DNA of 64,000 nt. It comes from Micromonospora eburnea (GTDB lineage: Bacteria; Actinomycetota; Actinomycetes; Mycobacteriales; Micromonosporaceae). The stretch covers positions 372,001-436,000 of the forward strand of contig NZ_FMHY01000002.1 in assembly GCF_900090225.1 (NCBI RefSeq). Reading direction: 5' to 3'. Below, one piece after another: positions 6,107 to 14,813 of the stretch (position 1 is the first letter of the stretch; the number at the start of each line of letters is the position of its first letter). The notes under the pieces were generated by a model. That model saw nothing but the letters and a program-made list of their open reading frames with translations. It had not been told where the DNA came from and searched no databases. The translations under genes were made by a program, and so were the position numbers.

Positions 6107-7786
6107 TCAGTCGAAGGAGGGGAGGGACGGGCCGAGGACGTCGTCGGCGTCGACGATGGTGTACGCGTACCCCTGCTCGGCGAGGAAGCGCTGCCGGTGG
6201 GCGGCGTACTCGGTGTCGATGGTGTCCCGGGAGACCACCGTGTAGAAGTGCGCCTGCCGGCGGTCGGCCTTCGGCCGGAGCACCCGGCCGAGCCGCTGCG
6301 CCTCCTCCTGCCGGGAGCCGAACGTGCCGGACACCTGGATCGCCACCGCCGCCTCCGGCAGGTCGATGGAGAAGTTGCCGACCTTCGAGATGACCAGGGT
6401 GCGTACCTCGCCCGAGCGGAACGCGTCGAAGAGCCGCTCCCGCTCCTTGTTGGTGGTCGAGCCCTGCACGATCGGCGCGTCCAGATACTCGCCGAGCTGG
6501 TGGAGCTGGTCGATGTAGCCGCCGATCACGAGGACCTGCTCGTCCGGGTGCCGCTCGACGAGCGCGCGAACCACCGGCAGCTTCGTCCGGGCGGTCGCCG
6601 CCATCCGGTAGCGCTCCTCCGCCTCCGCCGTCGCGTACGCCATCCGCTCGGCGTCGGTCAGCGTGACCCGTACCTCGGTGCACTCGGCCGGGGCGATCCA
6701 GCCCTGCGACTCGATGTCCTTCCACGGCGCGTCGTACCGCTTGGGGCCGATCAGGCTGAACACGTCGCCCTCGCGGCCGTCCTCGCGGACCAGGGTGGCG
6801 GTCAGACCGAGCCGGCGGCGGGCCTGAAGGTCCGCGGTGAACCGGAAGATCGGCGCGGGCAGCAGGTGCACCTCGTCGTAGATGACCAGGCCCCAGTCGC
6901 GGGCGCTGAACAGGTCCAGGTGGGTGAACGCGCCGCCGCGCCGCGAGGTGAGCACCTGGTACGTGGCGATGGTGACCGGGCGGATCTCCTTGCGCTCGCC
7001 CGAGTACTCGCCGATCTCTTCCTCGGTCAGCGAGGTGCGGGCCACCAGCTCCCGCTTCCACTGCCGGCCGGCGACCGTGTTGGTCACCAGGATCAGCGTG
7101 GTCGCCTTCGCCTCGGCCATCGCCGCCGCCCCGACCAGCGTCTTGCCGGCGCCGCAGGGCAGCACCACCACGCCCGACCCGCCGGCCCAGAACGCCTCCA
7201 CGGCCTCCCGCTGGTAGGACCGCAGGGTCCACGGCTTCACGCCGTCCTTGCCGGCCTCGGCCAGCTCGATCGGGTGCGCCTCGCCGTCCACGTAACCGGC
7301 CAGGTCCTCGGCCGGCCAGCCGAGCTTGAGCAGTGCCTGCTTGAGCCGGCCCCGCTCGGACGGGTGCACCGCGATCGTGTCGTCGTCGAGCTTCGCGCCG
7401 AGCATCCCGGCGAGCTTCTTGCTCTTGGCGACCTCGACCAGCACCACCCGGTCCAGCGCGCGTAGCACCAGCCCGTGCGCCGGGTCGTTGACGAGTTGGA
7501 GCCGGCCGTACCGGTCCATGGTCTCGGCGACGTCGACCAGCAGCGCGTGCGGCACCGGATAGCGGGAGTACTTGATCAGCGAGTCCACCACGCCCTCGGC
7601 GTCGTGGCCGGCGGCCCGGGCGTTCCACAGCCCGAGCGGGGTGAGCCGGTAGGTGTGTACGTGCTCCGGAGAGCGTTCCAGCTCGGCGAAGGGCGCGATG
7701 GCGATCCGGCACGCCTGCGCGTCGGGGTGGTCGATCTCCAACAGCAGGGTCTTGTCGGACTGCACGATCAGTGGTCCACCGCTCAC
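6107..7786 (-). CDS. XPB-type DNA repair helicase (SF2)
   Basis: 559 residues from GTG 7786, with AAAGGG about 9 nt upstream. The N-terminal half carries the XPB damage-recognition-like part. The first RecA-like domain shows Walker A PCGAGKT (about 210-216) and the DEVH box (about 305-308), and LGLTATLVREDG follows as motif III. The second RecA-like domain ends with QRLGRVLRPK (motif VI). Bacterial XPB proteins unwind DNA with 3'-5' polarity and are linked to repair and stress survival. A helicase-associated protein that commonly accompanies this helicase in actinomycetes is encoded 1.4 kb away on the same strand (9233-11701). Confidence 0.93.
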   Translation of the reverse strand: MSGGPLIVQSDKTLLLEIDHPDAQACRIAIAPFAELERSPEHVHTYRLTPLGLWNARAAGHDAEGVVDSLIKYSRYPVPHALLVDVAETMDRYGRLQLVNDPAHGLVLRALDRVVLVEVAKSKKLAGMLGAKLDDDTIAVHPSERGRLKQALLKLGWPAEDLAGYVDGEAHPIELAEAGKDGVKPWTLRSYQREAVEAFWAGGSGVVVLPCGAGKTLVGAAAMAEAKATTLILVTNTVAGRQWKRELVARTSLTEEEIGEYSGERKEIRPVTIATYQVLTSRRGGAFTHLDLFSARDWGLVIYDEVHLLPAPIFRFTADLQARRRLGLTATLVREDGREGDVFSLIGPKRYDAPWKDIESQGWIAPAECTEVRVTLTDAERMAYATAEAEERYRMAATARTKLPVVRALVERHPDEQVLVIGGYIDQLHQLGEYLDAPIVQGSTTNKERERLFDAFRSGEVRTLVISKVGNFSIDLPEAAVAIQVSGTFGSRQEEAQRLGRVLRPKADRRQAHFYTVVSRDTIDTEYAAHRQRFLAEQGYAYTIVDADDVLGPSLPSFD

Positions 7787-7961
7787 GCCAGCGCCCTTTC
7801 CCTTGCCGGATCCCCGTCGCCCGCATGCCGGCTGACCGTGCCAGAGGCGGACCATCCAGTGTTGCACGCGCGGAGGTGTCCGGAAAAAGTCATGTCCGAG
7901 AGGCAACGCGACATGGGCCTCACACGTCTACGAAGGGAACACCTGTCCAGGGGGAGGGTCC

Positions 7962-8858
7962 ATGAAGCGTGTCCGACTCACGGTTCGGGTCGTCGCCCTG
8001 GCCACGGTCGTGCTGGTCGGCGTGGGTGCGTGTGCGCTCGATGCGCAGGGCGACGGCGTCGGGGCGGCCGCCCCGACACCCGTCGGCGTGACGGAGACAG
8101 CATCGGGGGCGAGCGCGCCCGCACCCACACCGGGCCAGCCGACCGGATCCCCGTCGGCGGAGCCGATCCGGCCGGGCACACCGAAGCCCAGCGGGCCGGC
8201 CACACCGAAGCCCAGCCGGACGACGACGGCCGCCGCCGCGCCGAAGCCGAGCGCCTCCGGGTTCACCGGCTGCCCGCAGGGCGAGCACCAGCGGGCCGTG
8301 GAGGAAAGCCTCGCCAAGCTGGGTGGGTTCGGCACGGTGACCGTGGACGGGAAACAGTCCGCCGCCGACTGCGCCGCGATCAAGAAGTTCCAGCTCAGGT
8401 ACGGGATCAGCCCCGCCGCCGGCCGTGCCGGCACCACCACGTACGACGTGGCGCGGCGGCTGGCCAGCACCGACGTGAGCCGCTGCAAGGCCGGTTCCGG
8501 GCTGACCTTCTGCGTCGACCTGACCCGGCAGACCGTCTGGGCGATGCGGGACGGCAACGTGGTGATGGGCCCGACGGTCACCCGCACCGGCATGGCCGGG
8601 TACGCCACCCCGACCGGCACCTACCGGGTCGGCTGGCGGAACCGGAAGGAGTGGTCCAACCCGTACGAGGTGTGGTTGCCGTACTGGCAGCAGTTCAACG
8701 GCGGGATCGGCTTCCACGAGACCACCACGTACCTGCACAACAAGTCGATCGGTTCGCACGGCTGCGTCAACCTGCTGCACCGGGACGCGGTCCGGCTCTG
8801 GGAGCTGGGCTCGGTCGGCACCCGGGTGGTCGTCTTCGGCCACCGTCCCGGCACCTGA
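7962..8858 (+). CDS. L,D-transpeptidase lipoprotein with peptidoglycan-binding domain
   Basis: 298 residues from ATG 7962, preceded by GGGGGAGGG. A lipoprotein signal ends VGAC (Cys24), followed by a Pro/Thr/Ala-rich linker to about residue 100. A peptidoglycan-binding-like segment follows (about 103-170), then a YkuD catalytic domain (about 180-297). The catalytic motif is SHGCVN with Cys268, and an upstream His lies in GIGFHETTT. Such enzymes make 3-3 cross-links or attach proteins to peptidoglycan outside the membrane. Four cysteines outside the active site (Cys104, 137, 175, 184) might form disulfides. Confidence 0.9.
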   Translation: MKRVRLTVRVVALATVVLVGVGACALDAQGDGVGAAAPTPVGVTETASGASAPAPTPGQPTGSPSAEPIRPGTPKPSGPATPKPSRTTTAAAAPKPSASGFTGCPQGEHQRAVEESLAKLGGFGTVTVDGKQSAADCAAIKKFQLRYGISPAAGRAGTTTYDVARRLASTDVSRCKAGSGLTFCVDLTRQTVWAMRDGNVVMGPTVTRTGMAGYATPTGTYRVGWRNRKEWSNPYEVWLPYWQQFNGGIGFHETTTYLHNKSIGSHGCVNLLHRDAVRLWELGSVGTRVVVFGHRPGT

Positions 8859-8970
8859 GCCGCCCGTATCCCCGACCGACCGGCGCGGATCCGGGTTTTA
8901 TCCCCTGTCCGAGAGTCCTTTTCGGTGCCACGCTGGGAACCGGGGTCCAGTGGGGCGGGAGGGGCGGACG

Positions 8971-9207
8971 ATGGCGGTCGACCACGACGTACTTCGCGAG
9001 GAGGACCGGGCGCCGGGCGGCGAGGTCTCCACGGCGGCCCTGATCGGATACGCGATCGCCGCCGTCGGCATCCTCGGCTGGTTCCTGTTCGGGCTGCTGG
9101 TGCAGCGGCAGGGCTTCGTCGACTCGGTCGGCGAGGCGGCCGGCGCGGCGTTCGGGCTGCTGCTCGCCGTCTCGGTGGTCGAGATGATCCGGCACAACGG
9201 CCGCTGA
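8971..9207 (+). CDS. Small two-helix membrane protein
   Basis: 78 residues from ATG 8971 with GGGAGGGG 6 nt upstream. An acidic N-terminus (about 25 residues) leads to a first hydrophobic helix (ALIGYAIAAVGILGWFLFGLLV). A short loop and a second helix (GAAFGLLLAVSVVEMI) follow. No family is recognised. It ends 25 bp before the convergent gene at 9233, with a short CGGGCC/GGCCCG stem between them. Confidence 0.65.
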   Translation: MAVDHDVLREEDRAPGGEVSTAALIGYAIAAVGILGWFLFGLLVQRQGFVDSVGEAAGAAFGLLLAVSVVEMIRHNGR

Positions 9208-9232
9208 GCGGGCCGGGGCCCGACCGGCACGT

Positions 9233-11701
9233 TCATTCCTCCAGCACCGCCGCGGTGATCCGGTGCAGCGCGAAGGTGTGCATCATCTCCGTCCGTTCGT
9301 CCTCGGCGCGCAGGTAGCCCGCCCCGATCGACACCGGGCGGACCAGCCGGGACGCGGTCGCCCCGTGCGCGTCGACGTATCCCACCCAGACCAGCGCCTT
9401 GTCGCGGACCGCCTGCTGGAGCACGGCGAGCGCGTCGTTGTGCGTGTGCGCGGGCACCATGCCGATGCGCGCCGTGCCGCCCCGGACCACCGCCGGGGCC
9501 CGCCGGGCCGCCCGCGCCGCCGCGTCGCCGCGGCGGATCTGCTCCACCACCCCGAGCAGCCGGGGCAGGGGCAGCTTCGGCGAGGCCAGCGGGTCCAGGC
9601 CGCGGCTGGCGACCGGCACCCGGGCCGGCGCCCGCCGGGTCTTCGGCCGGGAGAGCACGGCCGAGCCGCTCGCATCCTCCGGCACCGGCGCGTACCCGGC
9701 GTCGCGCAGCGCGGTCAGCATCCGCCCCACCTGGTACGGGGTGACCAGCACCGTCGGAGCCAGCCGGCGGAACGCCAACTGCTCCAGCCGCCGGTCGGCC
9801 AGCACCTCGGTGAGCAGCGCCTCGTCGTCGCTGCGCACGTACCCGCCGGCGGAGCCGACCCGCAGCCCGCCGTGCTTGCGGGCCACGTCGTTCACCAGGT
9901 ACGTCAACCCCTGCGGCACCGGCGTACGCGAGCGGCGGCGGAACAGCGCGTGCAGGTCGTCGGCCGAGTAGCCGGCGTCCAGGGCACGTCGGACGCTGGC
10001 CGTGGTGACCCGGTGCACGCTCGCCCCGCCCGCCGATTCGTGCTCGGCCACCACGTCCAGCTCGGCGGCGAGCCCCGGGTCGGGCGGACCGGGCACCACC
10101 ACGGTCAGGTCGGCCTGGAGCAGGAAGTGGTCGACCGGGGCGGGCAGCAGTGCGTCCAGCGCGCGTACGGCGGTGGACGGTTCGTCCGACTCGGTGTCGG
10201 AGAGCAGCCCGAGCGGGTCCTCCGCCCGCTCGTCGGCCTCGGTCACGTCGGCCAGCAGCAGCCGCCCGTACGAGGTGAGCGCGCCGAGCCCGGTCACCCC
10301 GAGCTGGGCCGCCTCGGCCAGCACCTCGCGGTGCGCGGCCTCCCGGCCCCGGGCCCGCCGGGGCGCCCGCCAGTCCAGCGACTCCAGCACCTCGTCGGGG
10401 GTCGGGGCGGTCGCCGGTGCCAGGTCGGCCAGGACGGCGAGCACCGCGCGTCGGGCGGCCGGGGCGCCGGCCCGTTCCGCCTCGGCGGAGAGCACCGAGA
10501 TCGGTCGGTCCCGGTCGTCGCGCTGGCCGACCAGGCCCACCTGGCGGGTCATGGTCAGCCAGGCCCGGGCCAGTTGCTCCCAGCGCTGGGCCAGTGAGCC
10601 GGCCCGCCACACCTCGTACCCGCCGGTGGGCAGGATCTGCTGGTCGCCGCCGTACCGGGTGGTGGCGGTGCCGGTCAGGTCAAGTTCGCCGACCAGCCCG
10701 GCCGCGTACGCCACCTCGAACAGCAGCGCGGTGGTCGAGTCGTCCAGCCCGAGCCCCCGGGCCAGCCGGCGCAGGTCACGTACGCCGACGCCGCCGGAGC
10801 GCAGCACCGGGGCCGGTTCGGCGGCCAGGCTCTCCAGCAGCGCCTCGGTGTGGCGTACCACCTCCATGGTCTGTCCGGCCCCGGCGGAGTCCACGGCCTT
10901 CGGCTCCCGGGGCGGGCTCGCCACCACGGGCGGGTCGGTACGCAGCGGGCCGAGCGGACCGCTGTCCCGGCGCAGCAGCAGACCCACCTCGCGGGGCAGT
11001 TCGACGGCGCTGCCCCGGCCGCCCGAGACCGGGACGAGCAGCCGGTGTTCCACCAGCCAGCGGATCGGTGAGCCGGTCGGCGCGCCGCCGTTGGTCTGGT
11101 CCGGGGGAAGCTCGTCCTCGGCGCCGGTGGCGGGGGCGTCGAGCGCGCCCGGGGGCACCGTGCCGACCGGTGGCCCGGCGGCGAGCCGGTCCAGGATCGC
11201 CCGGGCCGAGGGCGGCGCGGCCAGCAGCGTGCGCCGCAGCTTCGCCGGGTCCGCGCACAGCGCCGCCGTCCGCGGGTCCAGGTCCGCCGCCGGTCGGCCC
11301 AACCCCGCCGGGTACGGGGAGACCTCGTCGACCCCGTCCACCAGGTGCAGGTCGTGCTCGGGGCCGTGCAGCAGGAAGAGCGCGCGGAGCCGGTCGACGG
11401 CGCGCCGGACGGCGGTCGGGGCGGGCGGGTGTGGGCCGGTGGTGGCCAGCGCCAGGATCGCGTCGGTGGCGGTGCCACCGCCTTCCGGATCACGGGTGAG
11501 CCGGGCGGCGTCCAGGATCTGGAGGGTGAACTGGTCCAGCCCGTCGAGGGCCCGGGCCACGGAGACCCGCGACTGGGCCCGGATGGCGAGGGCGGAGACG
11601 TCGGCCGGCACCGGTACGACGAGGTCCGGCCGCAGCTGGAGGAGGGCGGCCAGGGACTCGTCGGGAAGGGCCCGCAGACGGTCGGCGAGTGAGGTGGTCA
11701 T
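9233..11701 (-). CDS. Helicase-associated protein with C-terminal WYL-like domain
   Basis: 822 residues. It has no Walker A motif, so it is not itself a complete helicase. The N-terminal part is winged-helix-like (SLADRLRALPDESLAALLQLRPDL). The middle matches the Helicase_C_3 type region (LTVVVPGPPDP through LGVVEQIRRGDAA). The end (ALVWVGYVDAHGATASRLVRP and ERTEMMHTFALHRI) resembles a WYL ligand-sensing domain. Actinomycete genomes commonly carry this protein near the XPB helicase, as here. A role in recruiting or regulating the helicase in DNA repair is inferred from that linkage. Confidence 0.8.
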   Translation of the reverse strand: MTTSLADRLRALPDESLAALLQLRPDLVVPVPADVSALAIRAQSRVSVARALDGLDQFTLQILDAARLTRDPEGGGTATDAILALATTGPHPPAPTAVRRAVDRLRALFLLHGPEHDLHLVDGVDEVSPYPAGLGRPAADLDPRTAALCADPAKLRRTLLAAPPSARAILDRLAAGPPVGTVPPGALDAPATGAEDELPPDQTNGGAPTGSPIRWLVEHRLLVPVSGGRGSAVELPREVGLLLRRDSGPLGPLRTDPPVVASPPREPKAVDSAGAGQTMEVVRHTEALLESLAAEPAPVLRSGGVGVRDLRRLARGLGLDDSTTALLFEVAYAAGLVGELDLTGTATTRYGGDQQILPTGGYEVWRAGSLAQRWEQLARAWLTMTRQVGLVGQRDDRDRPISVLSAEAERAGAPAARRAVLAVLADLAPATAPTPDEVLESLDWRAPRRARGREAAHREVLAEAAQLGVTGLGALTSYGRLLLADVTEADERAEDPLGLLSDTESDEPSTAVRALDALLPAPVDHFLLQADLTVVVPGPPDPGLAAELDVVAEHESAGGASVHRVTTASVRRALDAGYSADDLHALFRRRSRTPVPQGLTYLVNDVARKHGGLRVGSAGGYVRSDDEALLTEVLADRRLEQLAFRRLAPTVLVTPYQVGRMLTALRDAGYAPVPEDASGSAVLSRPKTRRAPARVPVASRGLDPLASPKLPLPRLLGVVEQIRRGDAAARAARRAPAVVRGGTARIGMVPAHTHNDALAVLQQAVRDKALVWVGYVDAHGATASRLVRPVSIGAGYLRAEDERTEMMHTFALHRITAAVLEE

Positions 11702-11784
11702 CGTCGTACCACGCTAGCCCGGTCGGGGGGCGTCGCGCCCCTCGGACGTCCGGCTCGGTCAGGTTGGGCGGGTAGGTTCTCGGC

Positions 11785-12408
11785 ATGCCCTCACTGATGG
11801 TCGGTTTCGACCTTGACATGACCCTGGTCGACTCGCGCCCCGGCATCGCCGCCGCGTACCGGGCGCTGTCCGCGCGTACCGGCGTGCCGGTGGACGCGGA
11901 CGTGGTGGTGTCGCGGCTCGGCCCGCCGCTGCGTACGGAACTCGCCCACTGGTTCCCGCCGGAGCGGGTGGAGGAGGCGGTGGCCGCCTACCGCGAGCTG
12001 TACCCGGCGTACGCGATCACCCCGACCCTGCCGATGCCCGGCGCGGTGGCCGCGCTAGAGGCGGTGCACGCGCGTGGCGGGCGGGTGATGGTGGTGACCT
12101 CGAAGATCGGCCGGCTGGCGAAGCTGCACCTGGATCACCTCGGGTTGGCCGTCGACGAGCTGGCCGGGGATCTCTTCGCCGAGCAGAAGGCGACCGCGCT
12201 GCGGGAGCACGGCGCGGCCCTCTACGTCGGGGATCACGTGGCGGACATGGTGGCCGCGAAAACCGCGGGAATCCCAGGTTTGGGAGTGGCGACCGGGCCG
12301 TGTACGCAGGACGAACTGCTGGCCGCCGGAGCGCACACGGTTCTGGATGATCTCAGCGGATTCCCGGCGGCGCTGGACCGGATCATCCGGCTAGCCTTGA
12401 GGGGGTAG
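11785..12408 (+). CDS. HAD-superfamily phosphatase (phosphoglycolate phosphatase-like)
   Basis: 207 residues from ATG 11785. Motif I is DLDMTLVDS, with Met replacing the usual Gly after the second Asp. A helical cap follows, then motif II in VVTSKIGRL, the conserved Lys in EQKATAL and motif IV in YVGDHVADM. This layout is that of small-molecule phosphatases. The substrate is not determinable from sequence. It lies 28 bp upstream of the cold-shock gene. Confidence 0.8.
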   Translation: MPSLMVGFDLDMTLVDSRPGIAAAYRALSARTGVPVDADVVVSRLGPPLRTELAHWFPPERVEEAVAAYRELYPAYAITPTLPMPGAVAALEAVHARGGRVMVVTSKIGRLAKLHLDHLGLAVDELAGDLFAEQKATALREHGAALYVGDHVADMVAAKTAGIPGLGVATGPCTQDELLAAGAHTVLDDLSGFPAALDRIIRLALRG

Positions 12409-12436
12409 TTGTCTCGAGCGAAGCAGAGGTTGTCAG

Positions 12437-12823
12437 GTGCCGACGGGTCGAGTGAAGTGGTATGACGCGGCCAAGGGATACGGGTTCGTCACCAGTGATG
12501 AGGGTGGCGACGTGTTCCTGCCCAAGGGCGCGCTGCCGGCGGGCGTCACCGACCTGAAGGGCGGCCAACGGGTCGATTTCAGCGTGGTCGACAGCCGGCG
12601 CGGCGCGCAGGCGATGGGTGTGAAGCTGCTGGAGGCGCCGCCGTCCGTGGCGGAGCTGCGCCGCCGGCCGGCTGAGGAGCTGCACGGTCTGGTCGAGGAC
12701 ATGATCAAGGTGCTGGAGGCGAAGGTCCAGCCGGACCTGCGCCGGGGTCGCTTCCCCGACCGGAAGACCGCGCAGAAGATCGCTCAGCTGGTCCACGCGG
12801 TGGCGCGCGAGCTGGAGGTCTGA
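12437..12823 (+). CDS. Cold-shock domain protein with C-terminal extension
   Basis: 128 residues from GTG 12437. The first 65 residues are a cold-shock domain with the RNP1-like motif KGYGFVTSDEGGDVFL, which binds single-stranded nucleic acid. The rest (about 70-128) is a charged helical extension (AEELHGLVEDMIKVLEAKV) not found in minimal CspA proteins. Such longer forms are usual in actinomycetes. The last 40 bases overlap the 3' end of the convergent mqnD gene. Confidence 0.9.
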   Translation: MPTGRVKWYDAAKGYGFVTSDEGGDVFLPKGALPAGVTDLKGGQRVDFSVVDSRRGAQAMGVKLLEAPPSVAELRRRPAEELHGLVEDMIKVLEAKVQPDLRRGRFPDRKTAQKIAQLVHAVARELEV

Positions 12824-13623
12824 GGGACGAGCCCGGCGTCGGCGGCCCGGCCCAGCAGCGCCTCGACGGCAGCGAAGCCGGCCTCTCCCAGGTCGGCGGT
12901 GAAGTCGTTGACGTAGAGGGCGATGTGCCGGTCCACCACGTCGGGCTCCATCTCCTGGGCGTGCGCGAGGACGTAGCCTCGGCTGGCCTCCGGGTCGGCC
13001 CACGCCTGGCGTACCGACTCGCGGATCCAGGCGGCGGCCTCGACCGGGTCGACCGCGCCCTTGCGGGCCAGGATCGCGCCGAGCGGGATCGGCAGACCGG
13101 TGTCGCCCTCCCACCACTCGCCGAGGTCGACCAGCGCGGTCAGCCCGTGCCGGGGGTAGGTGAACCGGGCCTCGTGGATCACCAGCCCGGCGTCGTACCG
13201 GCCGGCGGCGACGCCCGGCATGATCTCGTGGAACGGCACCACCTCGATCCGTGCCGGCGGGCGCTCCGCCGCCCAGAGCCGGAAGAGCAGGTACGCGGTG
13301 GTCCGCTCGCCGGGCACCGCCACGGTCGCGCCGGACAGGTCGGTCCGGTCGCCCCGGGTGAGCACCAGCGGCCCGCAGCCCCGGCCCAGCGCGCCGCCGC
13401 AGGGCAGCAGGTGGTAGTCGTCGAGCAGCCAGGGTAGTGCCGCGTAGCTCACCTTCACCAGGTCGAACGCACCGCGCTCGGCCGCCGTGTTCGTCACGTC
13501 CACGTCGGCGTAGGTCACCTCGACCGGGGGCGCGCCCGGCACCCGGCCGTGCACCAGGGCATCGAAGACGAAGGTGTCGTTGGGGCAGGGGGAGATCGCC
13601 AGGGAGAGCGCCACGTCCCCCAC
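12784..13623 (-). CDS. mqnD: 1,4-dihydroxy-6-naphthoate synthase (MqnD)
   Basis: About 279 residues. The start is uncertain among three in-frame GTGs (13653, 13623, 13614), and 13623 has GACGGGG 5 nt upstream. The signature SPCPNDTF occurs near the N-terminus. GRYDAGLVIHEARFTYP and YVNDFTADLG also fit the periplasmic-binding-like fold of MqnA/MqnD. MqnD converts cyclic dehypoxanthine futalosine to dihydroxy-naphthoate in the futalosine route to menaquinone. mqnB for the same pathway lies 1.2 kb away. The 3' end overlaps the cold-shock gene by 40 bp. Confidence 0.88.
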   Translation of the reverse strand: MGDVALSLAISPCPNDTFVFDALVHGRVPGAPPVEVTYADVDVTNTAAERGAFDLVKVSYAALPWLLDDYHLLPCGGALGRGCGPLVLTRGDRTDLSGATVAVPGERTTAYLLFRLWAAERPPARIEVVPFHEIMPGVAAGRYDAGLVIHEARFTYPRHGLTALVDLGEWWEGDTGLPIPLGAILARKGAVDPVEAAAWIRESVRQAWADPEASRGYVLAHAQEMEPDVVDRHIALYVNDFTADLGEAGFAAVEALLGRAADAGLVPQTSSSRATAWTS

Positions 13624-13738
13624 CGTAACCCCGTCCCGCGGACTGCCCACCACCCCGGTCCCACCACGGCCGGTCCGTCACCGCGACACCCCGGATCACG
13701 GCTCACGGCTCACGGCGGTCCTGGCGGGTCGGAGCTTC

Positions 13739-13867
13739 ACTCGCTACAAACTTGATGACGTAGATGAATCGCGGTCGAAGGGGCTTTCGTCAGGGCTCGA
13801 TCTGGTCGCTGCCGGCTTCGAGCCGGGGCGCCGTTGAGTCGTTGACGTCATCAAGTTCGTAGCGAGT
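13739..13867. mobile_element. MITE-like element, 129 bp with 23-bp terminal inverted repeats
   Basis: ACTCGCTACAAACTTGATGA begins the left end at 13739, and 13845-13867 is its complement with one mismatch in 23. The outer flanks (GCTT on each side) extend the match with a 1-nt bulge. Inside are a perfect CCGGCT-TCG-AGCCGG stem and a GGCTCGA/TCGAGCC pair. No transposase is present and no target duplication is obvious. The element sits between mqnD and the HTH-GNAT gene, and a regulatory hairpin is an alternative. Confidence 0.55.
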
Positions 13868-13970
13868 AAGCAAGCACTTCATCCCCAGCCAGGAACGTTT
13901 TCCACAGCGTTTTCCACAGGTGGATACTCGCGGGTTGGACTGGTGTCGAGGCGCGGCCGAGCATGGGCTG

Positions 13971-14813
13971 GTGACCGACGCGGAGCCTCTGACGGATCTG
14001 GCGGCGACCCTGCGCGCGTTGCGCCGGGCGGCCGACCTCAGCCAACGGGAACTGGCCGGAAAATCCGGGGTGCCGCAGGCGACGATCGCGCGGATCGAGT
14101 CCGGGAGGTCGCCCGACCCGGGCTTCCGCACCATCGAACGTCTCGTCGGCGCCGTGGCCGGCCGGATCACGATCTCGCCCGCGGCCTCCGCTGAGCTCGA
14201 TCCGGTTGCCCAGGAGGAACTGCGGGACGCGGCGGGGCGGCACCCTCCGGCGCACCTCGAGGCCCGCGAGGTGCGCGAGCCCCGCGATTGGCCGGGCGCC
14301 TGGTGGGCGCACTGGTACAACGTCCCGCCCGAGCGTTGGCCTCCACTGCCGGCCGTGACATATGCGCTGGACCGTGACGCGCGGGATCGGCAGCGGCATC
14401 GCGATCAGGTGCGGCGGGACAGCACCGTCCGCCGGTACGTCGACCCGGCAGTCCCGTCGACCTCCTGGTGTTTCGTCGCCGAGCGGCCCGGCGGGGAACT
14501 GGTCGGCGAGCTTCGGGCACACGAGCGCAGCGTCGACCTGCTGATCGGGCATTATCCGGTCGGCCAGCGCGAGCTCGTACTCGACGGGGTGCTCGTCGCG
14601 CCGGCGTATCGTCTGATGGGCATCGGGCGTCGGCTGGTCGACGCGTTCTCGCTCGAGATGGACCGGGCCGGCATCGGCTCCGTTCACGCGGTGGCCGTCG
14701 AATGCGGTGCCATCGACTTCCTGCTCGCGTGCGGGTTCCAGCTGGAGTGCAGGCGGCCCGCCGCGTTGCTGCTGGAACGGCCGGTCAGCGGAGGGCGGCC
14801 GCCGCGGCGGTGA
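13971..14813 (+). CDS. HTH (XRE-type) - GNAT acetyltransferase fusion
   Basis: About 280 residues from GTG 13971. A frame upstream to 13920 is open but lacks support. Residues about 10-65 form an XRE helix-turn-helix (LSQRELAGKSGVPQATIARIESG). A middle part rich in Trp (WPGAWWAHWYNVPPERWPP) follows. The last 150 residues are a GNAT acetyltransferase with the acetyl-CoA loop VLVAPAYRLMGIGRRLVDA. It interrupts the menaquinone gene group and is preceded by the MITE-like element. A DNA-binding acetyltransferase resembles antitoxin or metabolic regulators. Its target is unknown. Confidence 0.75.
   Translation: MTDAEPLTDLAATLRALRRAADLSQRELAGKSGVPQATIARIESGRSPDPGFRTIERLVGAVAGRITISPAASAELDPVAQEELRDAAGRHPPAHLEAREVREPRDWPGAWWAHWYNVPPERWPPLPAVTYALDRDARDRQRHRDQVRRDSTVRRYVDPAVPSTSWCFVAERPGGELVGELRAHERSVDLLIGHYPVGQRELVLDGVLVAPAYRLMGIGRRLVDAFSLEMDRAGIGSVHAVAVECGAIDFLLACGFQLECRRPAALLLERPVSGGRPPRR

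Noticed and set aside
13971..14813. The GNAT gene as the N-acetyltransferase of the MRYIH pathway
   Set aside because: It is 9 kb away, on the other strand and fused to a DNA-binding domain, so no link to the peptide cluster can be supported.
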